Assembly: GCA_913062845.1 (NCBI GenBank)
Contig: CAJXVZ010000009.1
Location: 1 to 64,000, forward strand
DNA: 64,000 bases
Source: an uncultured Psychroflexus sp.
GTDB taxonomy: Bacteria > Bacteroidota > Bacteroidia > Flavobacteriales > Flavobacteriaceae
Reading direction: 5' to 3'
A program made the translations under genes and the position numbers. The notes beneath the pieces are model-generated. The model was not told the DNA's origin. It saw only the letters and a program-made list of their open reading frames with translations, and did not search any database. Below are positions 7,405 through 18,000 of this stretch, piece by piece; position 1 is the first letter of the stretch, and the number at the start of each line of letters is the position of its first letter.

Positions 7405-9907
7405 AATTCCATTCACAATAATCGGTGTATATCAAATCGCCTTTTTTTCCAATGACATCAATTCGATTATCACCCGGGCGCAGCTCCACATTATCGAACG
7501 TAATCTTGTGAATGTCAGAATTCATGTTTTGCGTTTTAAGCAATTTACCATTAACAATGAGGTCTACTTCTTCAAGGTTAGTATACACTTCAACCTGAAC
7601 ATTTTTGGTATCCCATGTTTTTAACTTGCTGTTTTTAATGTAGATCGTGGGCTCAGAAGACCAGTTGGCTTTGTAAAAGTAAAACGCATCCTTTTTGTCT
7701 TTTCTGTCGTGCGTCATTAAGCCCTTATAATTTCGGTAGGGCTTGTCGCCTCGAATGGCTGTTGTCCAGCTAAAATCGAACATGTTCCAGATGTATTTAC
7801 ACCAAATGTCATCCCGATCGTAAATGGCCTGCCATACTTCTTCATGGTAAAGTGTCTGGTATTGTTCAGGGTAAAACCGACCATTTACAGGGTCTGGCCG
7901 CTCAGGATTAAACTGTTGATGGTTTATACTGGCTGAAGCACCATATTCGCTCAGACCGCCTTTCAAATTTGGATAGTCTTCATGCAAACTATCATACCAT
8001 TCGGGGTATTTGTCGAAGGTATCGTAATACCAGCCAAAATACCAGTTCCAGGCCACAACATCTGTTATCCCGTGTCGCTCTCGGGGCTGAACAAAATCCG
8101 CTTGGGTCGTTAATCGGTTTGGGTCCAGGTTCTTTGCCGTGTCGTGCAACACCTTTACATCTGCTTCCTGAATATCGATCTCGTTGTAAAGTCCCCAAAA
8201 AAGTATAGACGGATGGTTGTAGTTTTGTTTGATCAGCTCCGTTAATTGTTGTTTACAATTCTCGAGGTACGCGGGTGTTTTTCTATATTTTGGTGTGTTT
8301 GGTATTTCTGCCCAGACCACCATGCCGTGTTCATCACTTAGGCTGTACATAATATCGGCTTGTTGATAATGAGCAAATCTTATGCTGGAAACGCCAAGTT
8401 CCTGCATCAGGTCAAAATCTGTGCGGTGTTGTTCTTCAGAAAGTGCCGGGCCGTAACCTTCCCATTCCTGATGCCTGCTCACCCCATAAAGCGGATAAGA
8501 TTCGCCATTAAGCAACAAACCTTTATCCCTGTCGACTTCGAAATAACGTAAGCCCAAAGGCTGTTCTATCTGGTCTAGTGTTTTGCCGTTTTCATCTTTT
8601 AAAGTGGTTCGTAAGGTATAAAGGTAGGGGTCTTTTGTGCCATTCCATAAATGAGGGTTGGAGATGGTCAGTTTTTGCTCAAGCGATTCTTTCTCGTCGT
8701 ATTTTAAGTTAAAATTATCGGACTCCGAAACAACAATATTGTTATTATGGTCTAAAACTTCGGTGACGAGTTGACCTTTGCTACGCTGGTCTTCAGACTT
8801 CAATATTAAGTAACCGAATTTTATGGAACCTGGTCCGGCCAATTCATTATACTCAATTTTCAGGTCAACTTCTTCTCCTGCTTTTAAGGCGACAACTGTA
8901 GATTTTTCATAAGCCGCATGCACACCCCAAAGGTCTAAGATCTTTTTACCGTTTAAGTACAAGCGCGAACCGTCGTCACTTTCTAAGAAGAATTTATAAT
9001 TTCCAGAGGTTTCAGGGGTGAAAGTTCCGGTCCAGATGATTGAAAATCCGTCAACGGGTAAAGAATCGTCCGGAGAGTTACCTCCGTAATTAAAATAGAC
9101 TTCTTCGTCCACCCGTTCCAAAACAGGTTCGCCTTTAAAGTCCGGATTGTTGTAATATTGACCTAATAAACCAGTTCCACTATAGCCTTTTGGAGGTTTT
9201 AATTCATCAGAACTTGTTTTTATAATGTTGGCGGGTGAATTGTCTAAGAGTGTTTTTACCTGGATTGTAGCCTTATCTTTCGAAACTGTTTCTGGTGAAA
9301 TATAAACCCCGCTAGAGGCATAATCCAATGGAGAAATGTTGGTGTCTGTGGTACTAAATACCGTAACCGGACGATAAATACCACCAAATAATGGGTATAA
9401 TGTGGTTGCCGACGGGGCCACGTCTACCTGCGTCGCGTTGTTGGCTTTGACAGATAAATAATTCGGTCTTTTATTATTAACCAGATCCGTGATCTCAAAA
9501 ATAAAGGCAGAATAACCGCCTTTGTGCGTGCCAATGTAGGTTCCGTTCAGAAATACATCAGCCACCATGGAAACGCCTTCAAATCGAAGGAAAAAGCGGC
9601 TGTTCTTTTCAGTCTGTTCTATGGTAAATGAGGTGCGGTACCAGCCTACGCCCTGGTAATAACTCGACCCTTCTGTAAACACATCTTCGGCATTCCAGGT
9701 ATGTGGAACAGTAACGGGTGTCCATTCTTCACCTGTGGCTTCACCGGCATCGTCTGCGGCGTGAATTTCACCCTTGTGAAATTTCCAGTCTTTAATGCTA
9801 AAATGTGTCCGGTGCTGAAGAAATTCCTGAGCATAGGTCGATGTAGAAAATATAAATGATAAAACGAAAAGTAATCGAATGAGGTTAAGGTTAAGTTGGT
9901 TATTCAT
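7394..9907 (-). CDS. Glycoside hydrolase family 2 enzyme with inserted PA14 domain
   Basis: The 837-residue protein has a Sec signal peptide ending near STSTYAQ (about residue 26). A GH2 sugar-binding domain (about 40-190, VPHTWNAED, GGIYRPV) follows, then a PA14 domain (about 240-370, with ESDDGSRLYLNGKKI) inserted in the immunoglobulin-like region, and the TIM barrel. Candidate catalytic residues are the acid/base Glu in LYNEID (about 576) and the nucleophile Glu in SEYGA (about 654). Family members include beta-galactosidases and relatives; the exact bond is not deducible. PA14 modules bind carbohydrate in many hydrolases. It lies 24 bases after the UnbV lipoprotein gene and overlaps the GH97 gene. 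Confidence 0.9.
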   Translation of the reverse strand: MNNQLNLNLIRLLFVLSFIFSTSTYAQEFLQHRTHFSIKDWKFHKGEIHAADDAGEATGEEWTPVTVPHTWNAEDVFTEGSSYYQGVGWYRTSFTIEQTEKNSRFFLRFEGVSMVADVFLNGTYIGTHKGGYSAFIFEITDLVNNKRPNYLSVKANNATQVDVAPSATTLYPLFGGIYRPVTVFSTTDTNISPLDYASSGVYISPETVSKDKATIQVKTLLDNSPANIIKTSSDELKPPKGYSGTGLLGQYYNNPDFKGEPVLERVDEEVYFNYGGNSPDDSLPVDGFSIIWTGTFTPETSGNYKFFLESDDGSRLYLNGKKILDLWGVHAAYEKSTVVALKAGEEVDLKIEYNELAGPGSIKFGYLILKSEDQRSKGQLVTEVLDHNNNIVVSESDNFNLKYDEKESLEQKLTISNPHLWNGTKDPYLYTLRTTLKDENGKTLDQIEQPLGLRYFEVDRDKGLLLNGESYPLYGVSRHQEWEGYGPALSEEQHRTDFDLMQELGVSSIRFAHYQQADIMYSLSDEHGMVVWAEIPNTPKYRKTPAYLENCKQQLTELIKQNYNHPSILFWGLYNEIDIQEADVKVLHDTAKNLDPNRLTTQADFVQPRERHGITDVVAWNWYFGWYYDTFDKYPEWYDSLHEDYPNLKGGLSEYGASASINHQQFNPERPDPVNGRFYPEQYQTLYHEEVWQAIYDRDDIWCKYIWNMFDFSWTTAIRGDKPYRNYKGLMTHDRKDKKDAFYFYKANWSSEPTIYIKNSKLKTWDTKNVQVEVYTNLEEVDLIVNGKLLKTQNMNSDIHKITFDNVELRPGDNRIDVIGKKGDLIYTDYCEWNYVE

Positions 9908-9931
9908 GGTAATGTGTATTTAATCCTAATT

Positions 9932-12900
9932 TTAGTAGTTCAGCTCACGTGTCTTTTGACCTGTCGTTCCAAAAAATTCAACTTTTGAAACATTTGAAGA
10001 AATAACAATGGACCGGGAAGATTGAGACATATAGCCTTGACCAGCGTGAAATTCAATTTTTCTGGTTTTGCTATTATTTAGATGCAGCAGAGCATACTGC
10101 TCACCGGCTTCGGGGTTGACCTGATTTCGGCCTTTCTGCTGAACTTCAAACGATTTTACGGCTTCATCGTTTCTGCCAATCAGTAATAACTCCTTTTCAG
10201 GGGTCTTTACACGCACTATACTTCTGGTATCGCCTTTAACAACAAAACCTGTTTCTTCGTGATTGCTTTCTGTAAAATTACCAAAACCGTCATTGATCAA
10301 GACATGACCTATAGAAGCATCGTACCGCCCCATACCGACTTCAGTACCGAAGTAATTACCGACTAAAACAGCGTCTAAGTAACCATCCTGATTAATGTCC
10401 TTTGCCAGAATACCATTCAAGGGCGCTATTTGTGCTGATAGCGGTAAAGGGCTTATTCTGAATTTGCCTTTTCCAAGATTTTCAATGTAAGAAGATCTTA
10501 ATTCGTGAGCTTCAAGTGTTTTTTGCGATTTGGTATCGAATAAATCAATTAAATCCTGGGTTGAAGATTGCGCAAAGGTGTTGTAGTACCTGAACTTTTT
10601 CGTGATTGAAGGCAGCTGACTGGCCAGTTGATCCAATGAAGCTATGGGGTAATATTGGCCTTGTTCGTACTTTGAAAAAATCGGATCTATTGAACCATTG
10701 TTATCAAAATCAGCAAAATCTAATCGAATGGGTTTGTCCTCCAGAATTTTTAAATTAGAATTTAGTCCCAAATTCCCAGCCATGAAGTCCATATCGCCAT
10801 CGTTATCAAAGTCTGCCGAGATAATACTGTTCCATAAACCGGAGGTATTGGGCAAACCTGTTGATTCGGTAATGTTCTCTAATGTTGAACCGTCCCCTTT
10901 AAGAAAGGTAACAGGCATCATTTCGCCAACAACAACAAGGTCCAAGTGGTTGTCGTTGTCAAAATCGGTCCATAAAGCTGAAGTTACTATACCTATATCC
11001 TGTAAGACCGGGCAAACCTTTTCAGTTGCTATTTTGAATTCACCATTGTTATTTTCAAGGATATAACTTTCAGGAGTTGTTGGGTATTTTCCGGGCATCA
11101 CCCGACCGCCGACAAACAAATCCATGTCGCCATCCGCATCAAAATCTCCGGCAGAGACCGCAGAAGTGCTGGTCAACATTTCTGGAAGTGGTTGTTCGAT
11201 GAGTTTTCCATTTTTTTGGATATATAATCTGTCCTGATAAGCTTCATGTCCGGCATACCGCTCAGAACCGCCACTTGCGACATACAAGTCTGCCAGGCCG
11301 TCATTGTTAGCATCAAAAATAACTGCGCCTCCATCTTCGTATGTTTCGGTATTTGGAATTGAAAACTTCCTAAACCTACCATCGCTGTTTTGGTACACTA
11401 TGCTCGAAGTATAGCCGTAGGTTCCTCCAATAAACACATCCTCTAATCCATCATTATTTAAATCATCTACCGCCATGCCAGGCCCTAAATCGGAGTGCTT
11501 TCTAAGCAAAAGCGACTGTGTATTAAAATCGTTATAGAGTTTGTTTTGATGAACAAATTGAATGCTTGAGTCTGCTTTAAAGTATCTTGCTTCGGTGACC
11601 TCTGATAAATTTGTATTAGGTATTTGCGCATTTTGGTCATTGATTAAGATTGTTTGGTTAGCTGAAACATCTTTTAAAACGGAAACACGCTGGTCCGGCC
11701 ATGCTACTTTTAAGCTGTCGATCTTTGAAGTACTTTTTAATCCGAAATGTATCAGGTTTCCAACAGAACTTTGAAATCCTCGGACAGGTTGGTGGTGCTT
11801 CACTAATATAGAATCTGCAATATATAGTGAAATTTTGGCGCCTCTTGCATTTCTGTTTTTAGATTTGCTGCTTAGCTTTAGCTTTAAATAATTTGTAGCT
11901 GTAGAGTCGGTTTCTCTAAGGGTGTTTTTATAAATAAATGCAGGCTTATTGATGTTATTCACCACTAAATCCAGATCGCCATCATTGTCTAAATCGGCAT
12001 AAGCCGCCCCATTAGATAAAGATTGTTCTTCAAAACCCCAGGCTTCAGATGTGTTTTCAAAATTTAAATCCCCTTTATTCTTAAAGGCGTAATTGGGGAC
12101 GATGATACTTGGGCGGGTGTACAGTGAGTCGATGACTGACTTTTCGGCGTCTTTTGCATTTCCAAAGGGTGTTTTGTTATTTTCTCTAAACTTGACAAAA
12201 TCCATATCGGTGATGTCTTTTCCAAAACCATTGGTAATAAAAATGTCGTTAAGACCATCGTTATCAAAATCTGCAATAAGTGGTGCCCAGCTCCAGTCTG
12301 TTTTATCTAGTCCTGTTAATTGTCCAATTTCACTAAAGGTGCTGTTACCATTATTGCGTTGAAGCATATTACGCATATGTTGATGCCCGTATCCATAATT
12401 CAAAGCTATCTGAAAAACATCGTGAGAGTGATGTGCGCCGGACATGAGCTTCCGCCGTTTAACATCTTCGGGTAACATATCTACCGTGAACACATCCAGG
12501 TAGCCGTCATTATTTATATCGCTAATGTCGTTACCCATAGAGAAGTGGCTCGTGTGTCCAAAATATTCTCTGGCTTGCTCTTTAAATGTCCCGTCCTTTT
12601 GGTTGATGTAAAGAAAATCTCTGGACAAATAATCGTTAGAGACATAGATATCCGGCCATTTGTCGTTATTGGCATCAAAAGTAGAAACGCCTAAGCCAAA
12701 GCCTTCAATGGTTATACCTGCCTCCTGAGATACATCTGTGTAAACTGCATGACCTTTTTCATAGTCAAAGTCGTTTCTGTATAAGCGGTCGGTATTTCGA
12801 CTTTGACCTTTATCAAGAATTGGTCTGATCATGATAGCCGATTTTTCAAAGCCGCCACCAGTCAGAAGGTACATGTCCAGGTCGCCGTCCAGGTCGTAAT

Positions 12901-13432
12901 CAAAAAAAAGAGATTGAATGCTTTCGCCTGGGTCAGCTAATCCATAGTCTTCGGCAGACTCTGTAAATGTGAGGTCGCCATTGTTTATATAAAGCAAATT
13001 AGGGAACGTACTTTTGTTCCCTATTCCGCCGACATTTAAATATATATCGTCAAAACCGTCCTGATTAATGTCAACTATACTAACACCAGTGCAAATCTTT
13101 CCTTTTGTATTAATGTTTGAGGTTTGGGTAATATCTTCAAAATTGAAATCGCCGTTATTGATATAGACCTTACTTTCAACCTGGTTACCGGAAAATACAA
13201 TATCCTGTAAACCATCGTTGTTAAAATCGCCTATGCCAACTCCACCTCCATTATAAAGATACTCATAGCTGAGTATGTTTATTGAGTCGTTGGTTTTAAT
13301 AGTATTATTAAAATTGACGCCTGAGACTTTATTACTTACGGGAACAAAAAGTGTTTCCTTCTCTTGTCTTTGAACACAACCTATCACGAAAAATATGACA
13401 AAAAGCGTAATAATGATATTTAAAAGTCTCAA
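9932..13432 (-). CDS. FG-GAP/VCBS-repeat lipoprotein with ASPIC/UnbV domain
   Basis: The protein has 1166 residues and a lipoprotein signal (FFVIGC, Cys at about 19). It holds two sets of calcium-binding FG-GAP/VCBS blades with recurrent D-x-N-x-D-G-x-x-D motifs (for example DFNNDGLQDI, DIQNQDGFDDI-like units), separated by an ASPIC/UnbV domain around 520-600 (GFQSSVGNLIHFGL). A beta-propeller exposed at the cell surface is expected. Such proteins are frequent next to susC/susD in Flavobacteriia and are thought to help bind or present glycans, but a defined activity is not known. It lies third in the operon, 41 bases after susD. Confidence 0.9.
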   Translation of the reverse strand: MRLLNIIITLFVIFFVIGCVQRQEKETLFVPVSNKVSGVNFNNTIKTNDSINILSYEYLYNGGGVGIGDFNNDGLQDIVFSGNQVESKVYINNGDFNFEDITQTSNINTKGKICTGVSIVDINQDGFDDIYLNVGGIGNKSTFPNLLYINNGDLTFTESAEDYGLADPGESIQSLFFDYDLDGDLDMYLLTGGGFEKSAIMIRPILDKGQSRNTDRLYRNDFDYEKGHAVYTDVSQEAGITIEGFGLGVSTFDANNDKWPDIYVSNDYLSRDFLYINQKDGTFKEQAREYFGHTSHFSMGNDISDINNDGYLDVFTVDMLPEDVKRRKLMSGAHHSHDVFQIALNYGYGHQHMRNMLQRNNGNSTFSEIGQLTGLDKTDWSWAPLIADFDNDGLNDIFITNGFGKDITDMDFVKFRENNKTPFGNAKDAEKSVIDSLYTRPSIIVPNYAFKNKGDLNFENTSEAWGFEEQSLSNGAAYADLDNDGDLDLVVNNINKPAFIYKNTLRETDSTATNYLKLKLSSKSKNRNARGAKISLYIADSILVKHHQPVRGFQSSVGNLIHFGLKSTSKIDSLKVAWPDQRVSVLKDVSANQTILINDQNAQIPNTNLSEVTEARYFKADSSIQFVHQNKLYNDFNTQSLLLRKHSDLGPGMAVDDLNNDGLEDVFIGGTYGYTSSIVYQNSDGRFRKFSIPNTETYEDGGAVIFDANNDGLADLYVASGGSERYAGHEAYQDRLYIQKNGKLIEQPLPEMLTSTSAVSAGDFDADGDMDLFVGGRVMPGKYPTTPESYILENNNGEFKIATEKVCPVLQDIGIVTSALWTDFDNDNHLDLVVVGEMMPVTFLKGDGSTLENITESTGLPNTSGLWNSIISADFDNDGDMDFMAGNLGLNSNLKILEDKPIRLDFADFDNNGSIDPIFSKYEQGQYYPIASLDQLASQLPSITKKFRYYNTFAQSSTQDLIDLFDTKSQKTLEAHELRSSYIENLGKGKFRISPLPLSAQIAPLNGILAKDINQDGYLDAVLVGNYFGTEVGMGRYDASIGHVLINDGFGNFTESNHEETGFVVKGDTRSIVRVKTPEKELLLIGRNDEAVKSFEVQQKGRNQVNPEAGEQYALLHLNNSKTRKIEFHAGQGYMSQSSRSIVISSNVSKVEFFGTTGQKTRELNY

Positions 13433-13473
13433 GCGCCAATTACTTAAACAACGACTAATTAAAAATGAAAAAA

Positions 13474-15030
13474 CTAATCATTAGCGGCGTTGCCCACTAA
13501 ATTTGGATTACGGTCTAATTCAGTTTGAGGAATTGGTTGATATTGTCTGTTTGAGGCATAAGATTCAAATTCAGGGTCATTATTCTGAAGTTCACTCAAT
13601 CTTGATGGATCATCTAACCATCCCCAACGTTTGATATCATACCATCTTAAGCCCTCTATAGCTAACTCCGTTACTCGCTCATGTGCCAATTGGTCCATAA
13701 ACTGGTTAAGGTCATAAGATGCAAACTCGACTTCTCTATCTGGTAAATTGGCTCTGTTTCTTACACGTTGAACCTGTTCTGCCGCTGCAGGTATATTCCC
13801 GGTATTGGCTAAACACTCTGCATACATTAATAAAACATCGGCAAATCTTATAACATGATAGTTGATACCGCAAACAAAAGGGTCACCACCGGTATTGGCT
13901 AATGTATATTTGGCAATGTAGTCTTGATTTTGATCTAAGAAAAACGGTGCGCCGTAAGATTGTGTTAAGCCTTCTTCAGGTAAGAAAGATAAAATGGTTG
14001 CCGGATATCTAGGGTCTATCTGATCATCAACAGTTCTTTCCTCGGTTAAAGAATTTACCAGGAACTGTGTAGGAAAGAAGTCATAAAAGTCAGCACCAGA
14101 ATAAGTAGGTGCCAAAGCTGAAAACTGTCTCCAGTTTACGGTTGGATCTCCACCCCAGTTGAAGTCAACATTCTGACTTTGGGTAAATTCTGCCCAGAAA
14201 ATTCTACCAGGGTTTGCTACTTCTACTGCAGGATCCTGTGAAAACAGATCTGCATAATTAGGCGCTAAATCATAAACTCCTGAATTCACAACGGTTTGGA
14301 AGTACGGTAATGCGCCTGCATAATCGCCTTGATATAATTTAACTTTGCCCATCAAAGAATTGGCAGCACCTTGAGTGGCTCTTGCCGCCTGTCCGGCATC
14401 CGGGCCATTGACATTATCATAACTTACCGGTAGTTTCTCTATGGCTTCCAGCAAGTCAGCCTCAATTTGAGCGTAAATATCTGCCTGAGTAGTTTCCTGA
14501 TTAGAAGGGAAATAAGACTCAAAACCAGTCTGCACCTCTGTCACTAAAGGAATATTATCATAAACATTAGTTGCATTGAAAAATGCTAAAGCTCTTAGGA
14601 AATAAGCTTGTCCAAGCATTCTGTCTCTTAAATCAGCGTCAATATCCTCAATCTGATTTACAGCTTCAATAGCCTGATTCGCTCTGTTAATTATTGAATA
14701 ATAGCCCAGGTAGGCAATCTCCAAAGCTCCATCTGTGGACGGGACTGTAAAATTTGCAGTTTGAGCCAAAAATACCCATGGACTTCTAGATCTTACCTCA
14801 TCACCTCTGGCATCGCCCATGATTGGGGTCATTCTCATATAGTTTCCGTCTATAATCAATGCATTATAAATGGCATCTACAGCAGCCTGTGCTTCTTCAG
14901 CAGATTGGTAATATTGCTCTGCTAATAATCTGTTTGTATCCTGGATTTCTAAATCTTCGTTACACGAGCTGAAGGACGTGATAACAACCAGAATTAAAAA
15001 TAGTCTTGCAAATTGTGTTTTCATTTTCAT
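13474..15030 (-). CDS. SusD/RagB-family surface glycan-binding lipoprotein
   Basis: This 518-residue protein has a lipoprotein signal (ITSFSSC) followed by a SusD-like N-terminal segment (LLAEQYYQSAEEAQAAVDAIYNALI), TPR helices and the C-terminal signature around VTELAIEGLRWYDIKRWGW. SusD homologues sit as a lid on their SusC partner and capture oligosaccharide at the cell surface. The gene begins 6 bases after the susC stop, the standard arrangement of a cognate pair. Ligand specificity cannot be read from the sequence. Confidence 0.96.
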   Translation of the reverse strand: MKMKTQFARLFLILVVITSFSSCNEDLEIQDTNRLLAEQYYQSAEEAQAAVDAIYNALIIDGNYMRMTPIMGDARGDEVRSRSPWVFLAQTANFTVPSTDGALEIAYLGYYSIINRANQAIEAVNQIEDIDADLRDRMLGQAYFLRALAFFNATNVYDNIPLVTEVQTGFESYFPSNQETTQADIYAQIEADLLEAIEKLPVSYDNVNGPDAGQAARATQGAANSLMGKVKLYQGDYAGALPYFQTVVNSGVYDLAPNYADLFSQDPAVEVANPGRIFWAEFTQSQNVDFNWGGDPTVNWRQFSALAPTYSGADFYDFFPTQFLVNSLTEERTVDDQIDPRYPATILSFLPEEGLTQSYGAPFFLDQNQDYIAKYTLANTGGDPFVCGINYHVIRFADVLLMYAECLANTGNIPAAAEQVQRVRNRANLPDREVEFASYDLNQFMDQLAHERVTELAIEGLRWYDIKRWGWLDDPSRLSELQNNDPEFESYASNRQYQPIPQTELDRNPNLVGNAAND

Positions 15031-15036
15031 TATTTT

Positions 15037-18000
15037 TTAAAAAGTTAGTTGTGCTCCAATCATAGTTGTTCTGGGTCTTGGAAAAGTTCCGAAATCAAAA
15101 CCAGGGTTTAAGATCCCAGCCTGAAAGTCTGGATTGTAACCTTCGTATTCTGAAAATACAGCTACGTTCTGTAAAGTTACATAAAACCTTACATTAGACA
15201 TGTATAGCTTTTTAGCTAGTTCATCTGATAAAGTATATCCTAAGGAAACAGTGTTTATTCTGAAATAATCACCATCCTGTAACCAGCCTGGCCTGTTAGA
15301 ATCTCTTTGGTTATTATTTGGATCTCCAAACATTACTCTTGGCACATTAGTATTGGTATTGGTTGGTGACCAACGATTTAGGATGTCTTCATGCCAGTTG
15401 GTATAACCTGAAGTTACCATTAAACCACGATATAAGTTGGAATTGATCACATGTCCGCCAGCACCCTGACCGAATACGGTAAAGTCAAAGTTTTTGTATC
15501 GAGCTGTGATATTTAAGCCGTAATAATATGTTGGCATACCTTGCCCTAAGAATGTTCTGTCATCATCATTAATGATGCCATCCTCATTTAAGTCTCTGTA
15601 TCTGATGTCTCCGGGAGCTGTTCCCGGGGCCTGGAATGGTGCACTGGCTACTTCGTCTGCAGTTTGAAAAATTCCATCATAGACCCATCCGAAATGTTCA
15701 CCTATAGATCTTCCTATTTGATTTCTGGAGCCTGTTCCTGTAATAAATTCCTGATTTGCAATCTCAAGGATTTCATTTTTTAGCGTATAAAAGTTAGGAG
15801 CGATTTCAAAAGAAAAATCTTCGCCTAGTTTTTGTCTGTAAATGGCAGAGAACTCGAATCCTGAGTTTCTAATCGATCCACCATTAGTGAGAATATTTGA
15901 ACCGAATTGTCCAACGATATTAGAAAGTGGTATAGGAACATTTACTAATACATCTTCAGAAGTGTTTCGGTAATATTCTGCTGAAAAATCTAAACCACCA
16001 TCAAATAATGATGCATCAATGCCCAAACTACTCGTTCTTCTGGTTTCCCAAACGATGTTTTCATCAATAGGAACAGTAATGGCTGCACCTACAACAGTAG
16101 GACCTCCTGAGAACTGATAAGGAATACCTCTATTGATCGTATTTTGGTATAAATAGTTTCCTACTTCCTGGTTACCCACTTCACCCCAACCAGCTCTTAG
16201 CTTAAGGGTATTTATAAAATCCGGTAGTTCAAATTCATTGTGGATTTTCCAGGCAGCAGCTAAGGATGGGAAATATTGGAACCTTACATCAGGGTTAAAC
16301 CTTGAAGACCCATCATATCTAATATTACCCGTAAAGAAATATTTATCATCATAAGAATAATTTACACGCCCTAAAAGTGAAAATAATGCTGATTCCTGAA
16401 TATTGTCAAATACACTAAAATCCGTCGCATTTCCTAAATTAAAGATATAAGGCTCTGTAAGTCCACCTCCAACAGTTCTTATAGATCTGAACTCATCGGT
16501 TTGATAAGTTTGTCCTACTAAAACATTAAGATTATGTTTTCCAAACTCTTTGGTATAATTTGCTGTGTTCTCAATTAGAAAACGCGTGATGTTTACATTT
16601 TCAACCTGAAGCTGTGCTAATGGGTTAGGGAAAAAGTATCCTAAATCATATTCCGGAACGAACAGTTGATTTTCTATACTAGTAACATTGTAGGATGCAC
16701 TTGATTTTAATTCTAAGCCATCTATAGGTTCAAAACTTAAATACAAGTTGGCATTAGTTCTATTTACAACAGTAGAATTATCTATCAAAGTATTTATACC
16801 AGGTACATTTAAAGTAATGGATTGATGAATCACTGAATCGGCACCTCCAAATCCGCCTAATCTGTTAGGGTCTCTTACCGGAATAGTTGGTGCAGCCTGA
16901 AGTAAATCGTTGACTAAAGTTGGTCTTCCACCAGGTAGATTAATTGTTGCAGTATTAAATAATGGGTTTTCATCAGAACGAACCATGAAAAGATTTTCTC
17001 CTATGGTTAGGTTACCAAAAGTAGCTTCAGTATTTACCCGAAAAGAGTATCTTTTGTAGTTTGGACCCTGTCCAACCAGCGTACCTTCGTTATCCAAATA
17101 ATCTAAAGACATAAAGTACTTAGTGTTTTCAGAACCTCCTGACGCACTAAAATTGTGGTTTTGAATAAAACCTTGTTTATAACCGGCTTCTTGCCAGTCA
17201 GTGTTGATGTCATCAATAAAAAATTCAGAGTCCGGATCATTACCCAGAGGAATTGGAATAAAATTAGCAGGGTCTACAACCGTTGCATTAAAATTATTGA
17301 TCAACTCTCTGTTAATGGTCTGATATCCTACCCTGTCTAAAACAGGAATATCCTGAAATACGTCCTGAACACCATAATAAGAATTAAGTTTGAATGTCAA
17401 TTTTTTGTTATTGGAACCGGATTTCGTTGTGATGATAATCACACCATTCCCTGCTCTGTTTCCATATATCGCACCTGCAGATGCATCTTTCAAAACAGAT
17501 ACAGACTCAATATCATTTGGGTTGATGTCTCTGATACCATCAACCGGAACACCATCAACTACATATAAGGGCTCCGCACCGGCTCCGAGTCCAAAAGTTG
17601 CAATACCACGAATTCTCACATTAGGTGCAGCACCAGGCTGACCGTCGGTAGTAATTGATACACCGGCAACACGACCCTGCATCATCTGAGTGACATCATT
17701 TGTGGCTTGTTTTTGCATTTCTTCGGTATCAACAACACTCACGGCACCTGTAAGGTCATCTTTTTTAACTGATCCATATCCAACGACAACAACTTCTTCC
17801 AAAGCTTCTGTATCGTCTTTAAGGGATACATTAATAATCGTTTGATCTCCTACTAAAATTTCCTGGTCTACAAAACCTAAATAATTGAAGACTAAAGTTT
17901 CATCAGGTGCAACAGAAATGGAATAAAAACCATCCATATCCGTAACATCACCTCTCTCAGTTCCTTTTACAATAACGTTAACGCCAGGTAAAGGCAAACC

